A DNA stretch of 34,902 bases, from positions 1-34,902 of the forward strand of contig QHYI01000106.1 of assembly GCA_003223245.1 (NCBI GenBank). The letters run 5' to 3'. Every line of letters begins with the position of its first letter. The first letter of the stretch is position 1. Positions 25,248 through 34,331 of this stretch are shown here, one piece after another. The notes under the pieces are model-generated. The model worked only from the letters and a program-made list of their open reading frames with translations, was not told where the DNA came from and made no database searches. The DNA is from Acidobacteriota bacterium. GTDB taxonomy: Bacteria > Acidobacteriota > Terriglobia > Acidiferrales > UBA7541. Made by a program: the position numbers and the translations under genes.

Positions 25248-25819
25248 TCCGTGTCGAGAGAACCGTAGCACGGCAGTTTTATTAACAACGTGTCAGCAAA
25301 AGTCACCCGCGGTGGTTTCACATTTTCGGACGACCGCGCAGTCTGATCTTCTCCCGCACCACGGCTTTCTGAACATCCCGAGGCCGGGTGTGCAAACTCG
25401 GATACCCAAGAAATCCAAGATCTGCGTAAGGAAGGCATGATCTAGCCAGGCTGCCAGGAGAAGTGCTTTGGAATCGGCAGTGCACTTCAAAAATCCTCAA
25501 AATGAATAGCCGACGTAAGATCGATGAAATTTCTGAGCGGCTCGAGCCCTGGCGCGCCGCCAGATAGGCGGTTGCGGTAGAGGAGATGGCGCCGCCTATG
25601 TTGCCAACGGTATTCCTGAACCCTGATAGAAAAGCCGAAAATTCAACTGATCGCATTTCTTCGTTGCGAAGGTCTGCCTCTCTCGGCGGTTCTTGCGAGA
25701 TGCGCTTCTGGTATTTAGGCCCTGTTTAGATTTGTTAAGCTAAGTTCACCGACGCAGCCATTCGCTCAAACTTACTATGACCGGCTTGCCGTGATTCCAG
25801 CGCGCACGGGGATAAAATC
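25248..25819. other. 572-bp intergenic region, with a possible decayed transporter fragment
   Basis: No intact gene is visible. On the minus strand about 25500-25656 encodes SGFRNTVGNIGGAISSTATAY, which resembles the TM11 segment of MFS (anion:cation symporter-type) transporters, but the similarity fades on both sides and the rest of that frame (25318-25500) is unlike any membrane protein. It may be a remnant or chance. The promoter of the downstream catabolic genes should lie in the last 100 bp; I could not pick out a convincing -35/-10 pair. Confidence 0.35.
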
Positions 25820-27325
25820 ATGATGAGACGTGATCTGTTGAAAGCATCTTTGGTCGCGAGCGCCGCTACCTTGTTCAGCAGGTCAGGTGGCGGGCTGGCC
25901 GCTGCAGGCCAAAATCCCTTTCGCGAAACGACCGGCCTGACAAAATATGTTGCGCAATTCGTGCTGAACACAAAATACGAGAACATTCCATCCGACGTCC
26001 TGGCTCTTGGAAAGAAATCGATTCTGGACGGATTTGGTCTGGCCCTTGCCGGCTCGCTGGCGGAATCCGGTCCCATCAGCCGCAAATACCTTCAAAGCCT
26101 GGACGTTTGTAATGGAAAATCCACCATCATCGGTTGCGCTCTCAAATCGGCTCCGCGATTCGCCGCTTTCACTAATGGCATCTCCATTCACGCGGATGAT
26201 TTTGACGACACACAGCTCGCCGTGGCCAAAGATCGCGTCTATGGTTTACTTACACATCCGACTGCTCCGGTGTTGCCGCCTTCCTTTGCCATCGCCGAAC
26301 TCGGGAACGTCTCAGGCAAGGATTTCTTGCTTGCCTATCATCTTGGCGTCGAAGTCGAAACCAAGCTCGCCGAAGCAAGTTCTCCTCGCCATTATGAAGA
26401 CGGATTTCATTCCACTGGAACATTTGGGACGCTCGGTTCTGCGACGGCGTGCGCAAAAATGCGGGCGTTCCCTCTTGAGAAAATTCTCACCACGTACGGC
26501 ATTGCCGCTTCCGAGGCCAGCGGACTGCGCGAAAACTTTGGCACCATGACAAAACCGTTTCATGCAGGGCACGCAGCAGAAGGCGGAGTGGTCGCGGCCG
26601 ATCTAGCAAGTCTCGGCTGGACCGCGGCGCCACGAATCCTCGAGGCCCCGCGGGGCTTCTTTCACGCTTATAGCGGCACCTTCGACCCTTCCGCAATCAT
26701 GAGTAAGCTCGGCAATCCATGGACTTTCGCCGCTCCGGGTATTTCTTTGAAGCCTTATCCCTCGGGCTCCCTCACCCACCCCGCGATGACTGCTCTCTTG
26801 CGATTAATCCAGAAATATAACATCGCGCCAGCGGATGTCGACAAGATCGACGTCGGCACGAATCACAACATGCCGAACGCGCTGATTCATCACAAGCCGC
26901 AAACTGGCCTGCAAGCCAAATTCAGCATGGAATTTTGCCTTTCGGTTCTGCTCTTGGAACGCAAAGCGGTCTTGAGCCAGTTCACGGATGCATACGTGCG
27001 GCGCCCCGAAGTGCAAGACATGATCCGCCGCATCAACTTTTCTGTCGACCCCGTCGCCGAAAAGGCCGGTTTCGACAAAATGACTTCCCTCATTACCGTT
27101 CACCTCAAGGACGGAAGGACCTTGAAGGACCAAGCAGATTTCGCCAAGGGCAGCCCTGCCGATCCCATGACCTTCGAAGAAGCTACCGCGAAATTCCGAG
27201 GTTGCGCCGAATACGCCGAATGGCCACAATCGAAGACCGAGAAAATCATCGATTTCATAAAGGCCCTGGAATCTGTGCCAGATGTGAGCGTACTGTCACC
27301 CTTGCTGTCATCGGGAAATGCCTAG
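25820..27325 (+). CDS. MmgE/PrpD-family protein with twin-arginine N-terminus (1)
   Basis: A 501-residue protein. The N-terminus MMRRDLLKASLVASAATLF is a twin-arginine-type signal (RR-D-L-L-K then an alanine-rich hydrophobic stretch). The mature part is MmgE/PrpD: ILDGFGLALAG, HADDFDDTQ followed by THPTAPVLPP, and TKPFHAGHAAEGGVVAADLA with the family's Lys and His. Known members dehydrate 2-methylcitrate, decarboxylate cis-aconitate or epimerise iminodisuccinate; the substrate here is unknown. It starts the catabolic run and ends 12 bp before the tartrate dehydrogenase-like gene. It is only distantly similar to the other two PrpD-like proteins in the cluster. Confidence 0.88.
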   Translation: MMRRDLLKASLVASAATLFSRSGGGLAAAGQNPFRETTGLTKYVAQFVLNTKYENIPSDVLALGKKSILDGFGLALAGSLAESGPISRKYLQSLDVCNGKSTIIGCALKSAPRFAAFTNGISIHADDFDDTQLAVAKDRVYGLLTHPTAPVLPPSFAIAELGNVSGKDFLLAYHLGVEVETKLAEASSPRHYEDGFHSTGTFGTLGSATACAKMRAFPLEKILTTYGIAASEASGLRENFGTMTKPFHAGHAAEGGVVAADLASLGWTAAPRILEAPRGFFHAYSGTFDPSAIMSKLGNPWTFAAPGISLKPYPSGSLTHPAMTALLRLIQKYNIAPADVDKIDVGTNHNMPNALIHHKPQTGLQAKFSMEFCLSVLLLERKAVLSQFTDAYVRRPEVQDMIRRINFSVDPVAEKAGFDKMTSLITVHLKDGRTLKDQADFAKGSPADPMTFEEATAKFRGCAEYAEWPQSKTEKIIDFIKALESVPDVSVLSPLLSSGNA

Positions 27326-27337
27326 AAAGCCACATCC

Positions 27338-28405
27338 ATGCGAACTTTCAACATCGCGGTTATCCCCGGAGACGGCATTGGCAAAGAAGTTGTGCCTGAA
27401 GGCATGAAGGTGCTGGAGGCCGCGGCGAAGCGCTTTGGATTCTGCCTCACATGGCAATGCTTGGATTGGAGCTGCGAAGCCTATATTAAAACCGGCAGAA
27501 TGATGCCCGCGGATGGCATCGAGCAACTCCGGCCGTTTGACGCCATTTTCCTTGGCGCAGTGGGACACCCCGATGTTCGCGATCACATATCCCTGTGGGG
27601 ACTTTTAATCCCCATCCGCCGCAGCTTCCGACAGTACGTGAATCTCCGGCCCGTACGGCTCTTGGAAGGTATTGAGAGTCCGCTCAAGCATTGGAAGCCT
27701 GGTCAAATTGAGTTTTGCATTGTCCGAGAAAACAATGAAGGGGAATATTCGAATATCGGTGGGCGCCTGTATGAAGGAACCGAACAGGAAATGGCGGTGC
27801 AACAGACGGTTTTCACACGGCGTGGCGTCAATCGCGTGATGCGCTACGCATTCGAATTGGCGCGAAAGCGAAACAAGCATTTGACTTCGGCAACCAAATC
27901 GAACGGCATCATCCATACCATGCCCTTCTGGGATGAATGTTTTCGCGCAATGGCTGCGCAGTATCCCGACGTCCGCACGGACCAATTTCACATCGATATC
28001 TTGACCGCGCATTTCGTCCGCCATCCAGATTGGTTCGACGTCGTGGTTGGCTCGAACCTTTTCGGGGACATCCTTTCCGACCTTGGACCTGCGGTCGTGG
28101 GATCGATTGGTATCGCCCCTTCGGCGAATTTGAACCCAGAGAAGGAATTCCCTTCCATGTTCGAGCCGGTTCACGGTTCCGCACCGGACATTGCGGGAAA
28201 AGGAATCGCCAATCCGATCGGGCAAATTTGGTCCGGCGCGATGATGCTCAGGCACTTGGGAGAGTCCGCGGCAGCCGATGCCGTGGAAACCGCCATTGCC
28301 GCGGTTTTGGCTCAAGGAAGCGTGCGGACCCCCGACATCGGAGGCACCGCTTCCTCGAAGGAATTAGGGGCAGCTATTGCTTCACAAGTGAGCCGGGAGA
28401 AGTAA
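27338..28405 (+). CDS. Tartrate dehydrogenase / D-malate dehydrogenase (decarboxylating) family
   Basis: A 355-residue beta-decarboxylating dehydrogenase of the isocitrate/isopropylmalate family. Seen are AVIPGDGIGKEVVPEG at the N-terminus, LWGLLIPIRRSFRQYVNLRPVRL, the acid-binding IVRENNEGEYS, TSATKSNGI with the catalytic lysine, and the metal-binding NLFGDILSDLGP, then FEPVHGSAPDIAGKGIANP. The LWGLLxPIR block and NEGEYS point to the TtuC/DmlA group (tartrate, D-malate) rather than LeuB. TtuC-type enzymes use NAD and a divalent metal and can act on L- and meso-tartrate and D-malate. Its neighbours, a D-tartrate dehydratase-like enzyme and a dicarboxylate carrier, agree. Confidence 0.9.
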   Translation: MRTFNIAVIPGDGIGKEVVPEGMKVLEAAAKRFGFCLTWQCLDWSCEAYIKTGRMMPADGIEQLRPFDAIFLGAVGHPDVRDHISLWGLLIPIRRSFRQYVNLRPVRLLEGIESPLKHWKPGQIEFCIVRENNEGEYSNIGGRLYEGTEQEMAVQQTVFTRRGVNRVMRYAFELARKRNKHLTSATKSNGIIHTMPFWDECFRAMAAQYPDVRTDQFHIDILTAHFVRHPDWFDVVVGSNLFGDILSDLGPAVVGSIGIAPSANLNPEKEFPSMFEPVHGSAPDIAGKGIANPIGQIWSGAMMLRHLGESAAADAVETAIAAVLAQGSVRTPDIGGTASSKELGAAIASQVSREK

Positions 28406-28518
28406 GCTTCCCCGCCAAGTTTGTCTTGGGCGATGCCGACTCGAACCCCAACTTGCGAGCTCGGTATCAGCAGGCATGCTCTTATCGGTATCGGGCGTGC
28501 AGAAGTGAGCTAAGGACT

Positions 28519-30042
28519 ATGCGACATGATTCCCCGGAGGAGCCGAGAGAGCCGCGTGCCAGTCTGTCCCTGACTCGTCGCGACCTTTTCGGAATTGCCG
28601 GCCTAAGCATCGCCGCTGCCGAACTACCTTTGAAGAGGGCGTTCACGAGCTTCGCTTCCCCGGCCCCTCGCGCCGCACAAGAAACAAGCTCGGTCATGGA
28701 ACGCTTAAGCACGTATATGAGCGAAGCTCGCTCCCACGCGCTGCCAGAAGAAGTCGTTGAACAAACGAAACAGCATGTGCTCGATACCCTAGCCGCGATG
28801 ATTTCCGGTTCTGAGTTGCCTCCAGGACGCGCGGCATTGGAGTTCGCTCGCGCCTACGGTGGCCGGGAAGTAGCCATGGTGGTGGCATCGAATTTCTTAT
28901 GCGGCCCAATCGAAGCGGCGCTTACCAACGGCATGCTTGCTCACGCTGACGAGACTGACGATTCGCATTCTTCCTCGCAATCCCATCCTGGCTGTGCGGT
29001 CATTCCCGCGGCTCTTGCTGCAGGCGAGCGATTTGGCGTCAGCGGAACGCATTTCTTGCGGGCCGTGGCGCTCGGCTACGACATTGGCCCGCGCTTCACT
29101 ATGACTCTGGGCGGCCAACGGTTCGAAGCAGAAAGCCACTGGAGCACCCACAGCATTTCGCCCCTTTTTGGAGCGGCAGCCGCGGCAAGTTGCGCCGCAA
29201 GCTTGAACGCCCAGCAGATACGGTGGATGCTGGGCTACACCGCGCATCAGTCCTCCGGACTCGGAGCCTGGAACCGCGATACTGAGCATCTGCAGAAAGC
29301 TTTTCACTTCGGCGGCATGACCGCGCGCAACGGAGTCACTTCCGCCTTGCTGGTTCAAGCGGGATGGACCGGCGTCGATGACATCCTCTCCGGAACAGAT
29401 AATTTCTTCGCGGCTTACAATCCCCACGCTGATCGAGAAGGGCTGGTCGAAAAGCTTGGCGAACGCTATGAAGTGATGCATACGAACATCAAGAAATGGC
29501 CAGTAGGTTCGCCGATCCAGGCGGCTCTGGATGCCATAGCGGTTCTGCGTAAGCAGCATGCGTTTAACTCCGCTCAAGTAAAACAGGTGTCCGTTCGGCT
29601 TGCCACGGATGAAGCCGCCATTGTCAACAACCGCGAAATGCCGGACATTTGCTTGCAGCACATGCTCGCGGTGATGCTTCTCGACAACACCGTCAGCTTT
29701 GCTTCGGCGCATGACCAGGAACGCTTGAAAGACCCGGCGACTCTTCGCGAACGGGCCAAAATTCAGCTCATCCCGGACGCGGGACTGGAACGCCTCATGC
29801 CACTGCGCGTGGCCATAGTCGACCTTACGCTGACCGATGGTTCTCACCTCACTCAGCGGGTCGCCAATGTTCGCGGCACCCCCGAAAATCCCATGACCCG
29901 CGGTGAAATCATCGCCAAGGCAACTGACCTCATCACGCCAGTCCTCGGAGCGACGAGATGCTCTAGTCTGATCGACAAGCTATTCGATCTTGAAAGTGTC
30001 GGAGATATTCGGCGGCTCCGGCCCCTGTTGCAACGCAGCTAG
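28519..30042 (+). CDS. MmgE/PrpD-family protein with twin-arginine N-terminus (2)
   Basis: A 507-residue protein whose N-terminus contains LTRRDLFGIAGLSIAAAEL, a good twin-arginine motif. The MmgE/PrpD domain shows VLDTLAAMISGSELPPGRAA, HADETDDSHSSSQSHPG and LQKAFHFGGMTARNG, so the DD, HP, Lys and His positions of the family are kept. The frame is open upstream to 27937 inside the dehydrogenase gene; the extension is antisense-like filler, and ATG 28519 gives the Tat signal at the right place, though its ribosome site (AAGGA two bases away) is tight. It is a close paralogue of the protein at 31442-32989. Confidence 0.88.
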   Translation: MRHDSPEEPREPRASLSLTRRDLFGIAGLSIAAAELPLKRAFTSFASPAPRAAQETSSVMERLSTYMSEARSHALPEEVVEQTKQHVLDTLAAMISGSELPPGRAALEFARAYGGREVAMVVASNFLCGPIEAALTNGMLAHADETDDSHSSSQSHPGCAVIPAALAAGERFGVSGTHFLRAVALGYDIGPRFTMTLGGQRFEAESHWSTHSISPLFGAAAAASCAASLNAQQIRWMLGYTAHQSSGLGAWNRDTEHLQKAFHFGGMTARNGVTSALLVQAGWTGVDDILSGTDNFFAAYNPHADREGLVEKLGERYEVMHTNIKKWPVGSPIQAALDAIAVLRKQHAFNSAQVKQVSVRLATDEAAIVNNREMPDICLQHMLAVMLLDNTVSFASAHDQERLKDPATLRERAKIQLIPDAGLERLMPLRVAIVDLTLTDGSHLTQRVANVRGTPENPMTRGEIIAKATDLITPVLGATRCSSLIDKLFDLESVGDIRRLRPLLQRS

Positions 30043-30089
30043 CTGGTTTTGTTTTCTTATGGAACCGACCGAGGAGAGAATGCATCACC

Positions 30090-31256
30090 GTGCGCATCGT
30101 CGATATCCGTGAGACGGTTGTCCCCATCAAGTCGGACCTTCGCAACGCTTATATCGACTTTAGCCAGATGACCGTGAGTGTTCTGGCACTCGCCACTGAC
30201 GTCGTGCGCGACGGCAAGCCAGTCGTCGGCTACGGCTTCAATTCAAATGGCCGCTATGCGCCCAGCGGGCTCTTACGCGATCGCTTCCTTGCCCGTCTCA
30301 AAGCCGCGTCCCCGGAATCGCTGCTCGACGAGACGGGCAAAAATTTCGATCCGCATCGCATCTGGGCCACCGTCATGCGCAATGAAAAGCCCGGAGGCCA
30401 CGGCGAACGCTCTGTGGCCGTCGGCGTTCTGGATATGGCCGTCTGGGATGCCGTGGCAAAAATTGCAGGCCTCCCCCTGTATCGGCTTCTGGCGAATCGC
30501 TACCGGGGAGGACGGTTCGATGCCAAAGTGTTCGTCTACGCCGCCGGCGGCTACTACTACCCCAACAAAGATCTCTTCGCCCTGCAGGAGGAAATGCGCG
30601 GCTATCTCGCCCTGGGGTACTCTGTCGTGAAAATGAAGATCGGCGGCGCGCCACTTTCCGAAGACTTGCGGCGCATCGAAGCGGTGCTCAAAACTCTGAA
30701 ATCTCCGGACCAATTGGCGGTTGACGCCAACGGCCGCTTCGACCTGGACACTGCGGTCGCCTGTGCGCGGGCACTCGCCCCCTATGGTCTTCGCTGGTAC
30801 GAAGAACCGGGCGATCCCCTCGATTACGAACTCCAGGCCAAGCTCTCGGATCATTACTCCGGGCCGATGGCCACCGGCGAGAATCTGTTTTCCTTGCAGG
30901 ACGCGCGAAATCTTATCCGGTACGCAGGGTTGCGTCGCGATCGCGATATTTTGCAATTCGACTGCGCGCTCAGTTATGGCTTAGTGGAATACCTGCGCAT
31001 TCTGGAAATGTTGAAGGGTTACGGCTGGTCTCCCGCGCGCTGTATCCCTCATGGCGGTCACCAGATGTCGCTCAACATCGCGGCTGGTCTCGGCTTGGGC
31101 GGCAATGAATCCTACCCGGGCGTCTTCCAGCCTTTCGGCGGATTCGCGGACGGTATCCCGGTTGAAGACAGTTACGTTCAATTGCCAGGAATTCCCGGCA
31201 TCGGGTTTGAAGCCAACAACGAGCTGTACCGCGTCCTGAAGACCCTCGCGGAGTAA
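30090..31256 (+). CDS. tarD: D-tartrate dehydratase-like enolase-superfamily enzyme
   Basis: A 388-residue member of the mandelate racemase/enolase superfamily. Catalytic features are KMK (Lys181, Lys183), Asp212 in VDANGRF, Glu238 in WYEEP, Glu264 in GEN, and His321 in PHGGHQMSLNIAAGLG. This spacing and the GGHQMSLNIAAGLGLGGNE block match the Bradyrhizobium D-tartrate dehydratase as I remember it. That enzyme dehydrates D-tartrate to oxaloacetate with Mg2+. The start is GTG at 30090; GAGGAG lies 13 bases upstream, while a closer ATG (30080) is in another frame and encodes only ten residues. Cytoplasmic, unlike the PrpD-like neighbours. Confidence 0.85.
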   Translation: MRIVDIRETVVPIKSDLRNAYIDFSQMTVSVLALATDVVRDGKPVVGYGFNSNGRYAPSGLLRDRFLARLKAASPESLLDETGKNFDPHRIWATVMRNEKPGGHGERSVAVGVLDMAVWDAVAKIAGLPLYRLLANRYRGGRFDAKVFVYAAGGYYYPNKDLFALQEEMRGYLALGYSVVKMKIGGAPLSEDLRRIEAVLKTLKSPDQLAVDANGRFDLDTAVACARALAPYGLRWYEEPGDPLDYELQAKLSDHYSGPMATGENLFSLQDARNLIRYAGLRRDRDILQFDCALSYGLVEYLRILEMLKGYGWSPARCIPHGGHQMSLNIAAGLGLGGNESYPGVFQPFGGFADGIPVEDSYVQLPGIPGIGFEANNELYRVLKTLAE

Positions 31257-31441
31257 CGGACACACCTAGCAGCAATGTCATTGGAGGGTTTGCTGCTTTC
31301 TGAAAAGAAATTAATCCGTTTTTCAGGCACCGATTTGCCTGGTGACATATCGTCAGTCGCAGCGGGGGCCGCCTTCTTCACAACGCGCGTTCGTGAATCA
31401 ATTCCCTGGGGTACCATCGGTACCGAAGGAGAACCACAAAA

Positions 31442-32989
31442 ATGGGACCTGACCCTGGGAGCCAAGAGCCAAACGCCAACGCACGTGCGATTCTTACGCG
31501 ACGCGGCTTGTTCGAGTTTGCTGGCTTGGCCATTGCTTCCGCTGTTTTTCCAGCCAACGCGGCAATGGTGCGACCTTTCCGCGAGCTGGACCAGCGTCTC
31601 CGGTCTCCTGCGATCAGCCCGCTGATGGAAAAACTCAGCAGTTATATGAGTCAGGCTGCCACGCGCCCGCTTCCCGAAGAAGTCGTCGAAAAAGCCAAGC
31701 ACCATGTAGTGGACACGTTTGCCGCGATGATCTCAGGTTCCGAACTACCGCCAGGTCGCGCGGCTTTGCAGTTTGCCCAGGCGTACGGTGGAAAGGAGGT
31801 TGCGACCGTAGTTGCCTCCAAGATGATGTGCGGCCCCATCGAAGCAGCATTCGCAAATGGCGTCCTCGCTCATTCCGATGAAACCGACGATTCCCACGGC
31901 CCTTCCCGCTCGCATCCCGGCGCTTCGGTAGTGCCTGCTGCGCTCGCCGCTGGGGAGCAGTTCGGCGTCGATGGCGTTCACTTCCTTCGCGCCGTGACGC
32001 TCGGCTATGATGTTGGACCGCGCGTGACCATGAGCCTGGGTGGTCCTGCTTACCAAGTGGCCACTCACCGCAGCACGCATGGCACAGTCGCCGCGTTTGC
32101 CGCAGCCGCGGCCGCTGGTTGCGCGGCTGGGCTAAACACGCAGCAGTTCCGTTTTCTTCTTGACTATGCTGCTCAGCAAGCTTCGGGAATTGGCGCCTGG
32201 GCGCGGGACGCGGAGCACATGGAAAAAGCCTTTCTTTTCGGAGGGAAACCCGCCGCCGCCGGCGCGGCTACTGCGATGCTCATTCGCTCGGGCTGGACCG
32301 GCGTCGACGATGTCTTCTCGGGGTCGGACAATTTCTTCGACGCCTACGCTCCTAAGGAAAGTGGCGTCCTTAAAGCCGACCCGTCGCAACTCATCAATGG
32401 ACTCGGCGAGCGTTATGAAATTACCCGCACCAACATCAAGAAATGGACCGTGGGTTCCCCGATCCAAGCGCCGCTGGACGCGCTCGCTGGGTTCTTCCAA
32501 AAACGATCCTTCACTGCGGACGACGTGCAAAAGGTTGTAGTGCGCATCGCTAGCGACGAAGCCCATACCGTTAGCAACCGCGAAATGCCTGACATCTGCC
32601 TCGAGCACATGGTAGCCGTCATGCTCCTCGATAAGACGGTCACCTTTGCTTCGACACACGACAAAGCACGCATGCAAGATCCCGCGGTTTTGCGTCAGCG
32701 CGCCAAAGTAGAAGTGGTTGCCGATCCGCGCATCGACGCCCGGCGCCCACGCCGCGAGGCCATCGTCGAACTCACGCTTGCCGATGGCACATTGCTCAGT
32801 GAGTGGATTCGTGACGTCCGTGGCACGGCGGAAAATCCCATGACGCGCGATGAAGTGGTGGCCAAGGCTCGCGACCTGATCACTCCGGTGCTGGGTGCCT
32901 CTGATTGCTCCACGCTCATTGGCAAGTTGCTCTCCCTTGAGACCGTGCGCGATATTCGTGAACTTCGGCCGGCGCTGCAAAAAGGCTGA
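31442..32989 (+). CDS. MmgE/PrpD-family protein with twin-arginine N-terminus (3)
   Basis: A 515-residue protein with LTRRGLFEFAGLAIASAVFP near residue 18, a twin-arginine signal ending at about PANA. It is a close paralogue of the protein at 28519-30042: VVDTFAAMISGSELPPGRAA, HSDETDDSHGPSRSHPG, NIKKWTVGSPIQAPLDAL and VSNREMPDICLEHM line up directly. In the Lys-His block it reads MEKAFLFGGKPAAAG, so the His of the paralogue (KAFHFGG) is Leu. AAGGAG ten bases upstream supports ATG 31442. A 185-bp gap precedes it; DctA follows within three bases. Confidence 0.88.
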   Translation: MGPDPGSQEPNANARAILTRRGLFEFAGLAIASAVFPANAAMVRPFRELDQRLRSPAISPLMEKLSSYMSQAATRPLPEEVVEKAKHHVVDTFAAMISGSELPPGRAALQFAQAYGGKEVATVVASKMMCGPIEAAFANGVLAHSDETDDSHGPSRSHPGASVVPAALAAGEQFGVDGVHFLRAVTLGYDVGPRVTMSLGGPAYQVATHRSTHGTVAAFAAAAAAGCAAGLNTQQFRFLLDYAAQQASGIGAWARDAEHMEKAFLFGGKPAAAGAATAMLIRSGWTGVDDVFSGSDNFFDAYAPKESGVLKADPSQLINGLGERYEITRTNIKKWTVGSPIQAPLDALAGFFQKRSFTADDVQKVVVRIASDEAHTVSNREMPDICLEHMVAVMLLDKTVTFASTHDKARMQDPAVLRQRAKVEVVADPRIDARRPRREAIVELTLADGTLLSEWIRDVRGTAENPMTRDEVVAKARDLITPVLGASDCSTLIGKLLSLETVRDIRELRPALQKG

Positions 32990-32992
32990 GTG

Positions 32993-34309
32993 ATGCTGAT
33001 CGGGGCAGACGCTACCGCGAGAATTTCGCCTCTACGTAAAAAGCCTTTCTATATGGGCTTGTCGTTTCAAGTTTTGCTGGGTGTGGTCATTGCCATCGTC
33101 CTCGGCTATGTCAGTCCTACTACGGCTGCCGCCATGAAGCCGCTCGGCGACGCCTTTATTCGCTTGATCACCATGATCATCACCCTGGTCATCTTCTGCA
33201 CCCTGGTGACCGGGATTGCCGGCATGGAAGATATGAAGAAAGTCGGCCGTGTCGGGGGCAAGGCTCTTTTGTATTTCGAGATCGTCTCGACCATTGCGCT
33301 GCTGATCGGACTCGCCGTCGGGAACCTGGTGCATCCCGGCAGCGGCTTCAATATCAATCCCGCCACGCTCGACCCCAAGGCGGTAGCAGAATATGCGGGG
33401 CAAGCCAAAGCGCAGAGTGTTACCGAATTTCTGATCCACATTATTCCGGTAACGGTCTTCGATGCGTTCGCCAAAGGTGACATTCTTCAAGTCCTTCTTG
33501 TCTCTCTTCTTTTCGGCTTTGCCTTATCGCTCGCTGGCTCCCGAAGCAAGCCACTGGTCGATCTCTTGGATGGCCTCACGCGGATTGTCTTCGGTGTCGT
33601 CGCCATCCTGATGCGCTTCGCTCCCTTTGGCGCTTTTGGTGCCATGGCCTTCACCATCGGCAAATACGGTTTGGCTGCCCTCGGCCCTCTCGCAAAGTTG
33701 ATGGCCACTCTCTACATCACGGCCATATTCTTCGTCGTTGTTGTACTGGGGGGAATCGGCCGCGTGGCGGGTTTCGGCATTTTGCGCTTCCTTTGGTTTC
33801 TTCGCGAGGAACTCCTGGTTGTTGTAGCCACCAGCTCTTCAGAACCGGTTATGCCCTCGCTCATGGCCAAGCTTGAAAAACTTGGTTGTTCAAAGACTCT
33901 CGTCGGCCTGGTAGTCCCCACGGGTTACACCTTCAACGCTGACGGCACCAGCCTCTACATGACTCTCGCCGCCTTGTTCGTAGCTCAAGCCACAAACACG
34001 CACCTGACTGTTTTGCAGCAATTCACGATCCTGGGTGTTGCCCTTCTCACCTCCAAAGGTGCAAGCGGCGTGCAAGGAGCCGCGTTCATTGCTCTGGTTG
34101 CCACCATGATGGTCATTCCCACGATTCCGGTTGCCGGTATGGCGCTGATACTGGGCATCGACCGTTTTCTCAGCATGTGCCGCGCGGTCGTCAATATGAC
34201 CGGCAACGCCGTGGCCACGCTGGTGATTGCCCGTTGGGAAAACGAACTCGATCGGAGCGCTCTTCAGAACCATCTGCTTCGAGGAATGGCGAAGAACACT
34301 TGCTCATAA
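32993..34309 (+). CDS. DctA-type dicarboxylate/cation symporter
   Basis: A 438-residue inner-membrane carrier of the DAACS family, importing C4-dicarboxylates or acidic amino acids with Na+ or H+. The glutamate-transporter landmarks are present: the serine-rich hairpin [12 protein letters not shown], the substrate/cation motif [10 protein letters not shown] (NMDGT in most relatives), the second hairpin [15 protein letters not shown], and [18 protein letters not shown] at the C-terminal helix. A GTG at 32990 directly after the upstream TGA is an alternative start. Close coupling to the PrpD-like gene and the tartrate enzymes suggests uptake of the cluster's substrate. Confidence 0.92.
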   Translation: MLIGADATARISPLRKKPFYMGLSFQVLLGVVIAIVLGYVSPTTAAAMKPLGDAFIRLITMIITLVIFCTLVTGIAGMEDMKKVGRVGGKALLYFEIVSTIALLIGLAVGNLVHPGSGFNINPATLDPKAVAEYAGQAKAQSVTEFLIHIIPVTVFDAFAKGDILQVLLVSLLFGFALSLAGSRSKPLVDLLDGLTRIVFGVVAILMRFAPFGAFGAMAFTIGKYGLAALGPLAKLMATLYITAIFFVVVVLGGIGRVAGFGILRFLWFLREELLVVVATSSSEPVMPSLMAKLEKLGCSKTLVGLVVPTGYTFNADGTSLYMTLAALFVAQATNTHLTVLQQFTILGVALLTSKGASGVQGAAFIALVATMMVIPTIPVAGMALILGIDRFLSMCRAVVNMTGNAVATLVIARWENELDRSALQNHLLRGMAKNTCS

Positions 34310-34331
34310 AAGCGCACGCCGTCTGAGCGAT

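Noticed and set aside
27937-28518. Upstream extension of the second PrpD-like frame
   Set aside because: It runs inside the tartrate dehydrogenase gene in another frame, is Arg-rich, and would bury the twin-arginine signal in the middle of the protein.
28897-29847. Long minus-strand frame opposite the second PrpD-like gene
   Set aside because: Antisense shadow; no recognisable domain and no ribosome site.
31411-31425. GGTACC-ATC-GGTACC repeat just before the third PrpD-like gene
   Set aside because: Two restriction-site-like hexamers can arise by chance; too short and too near the ribosome site to claim an operator.
31275-31625. A 116-codon plus-strand frame before the third PrpD-like gene
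   Set aside because: Its second half overlaps the Tat-signal region of the PrpD-like gene in another frame, and its first half matches no family.
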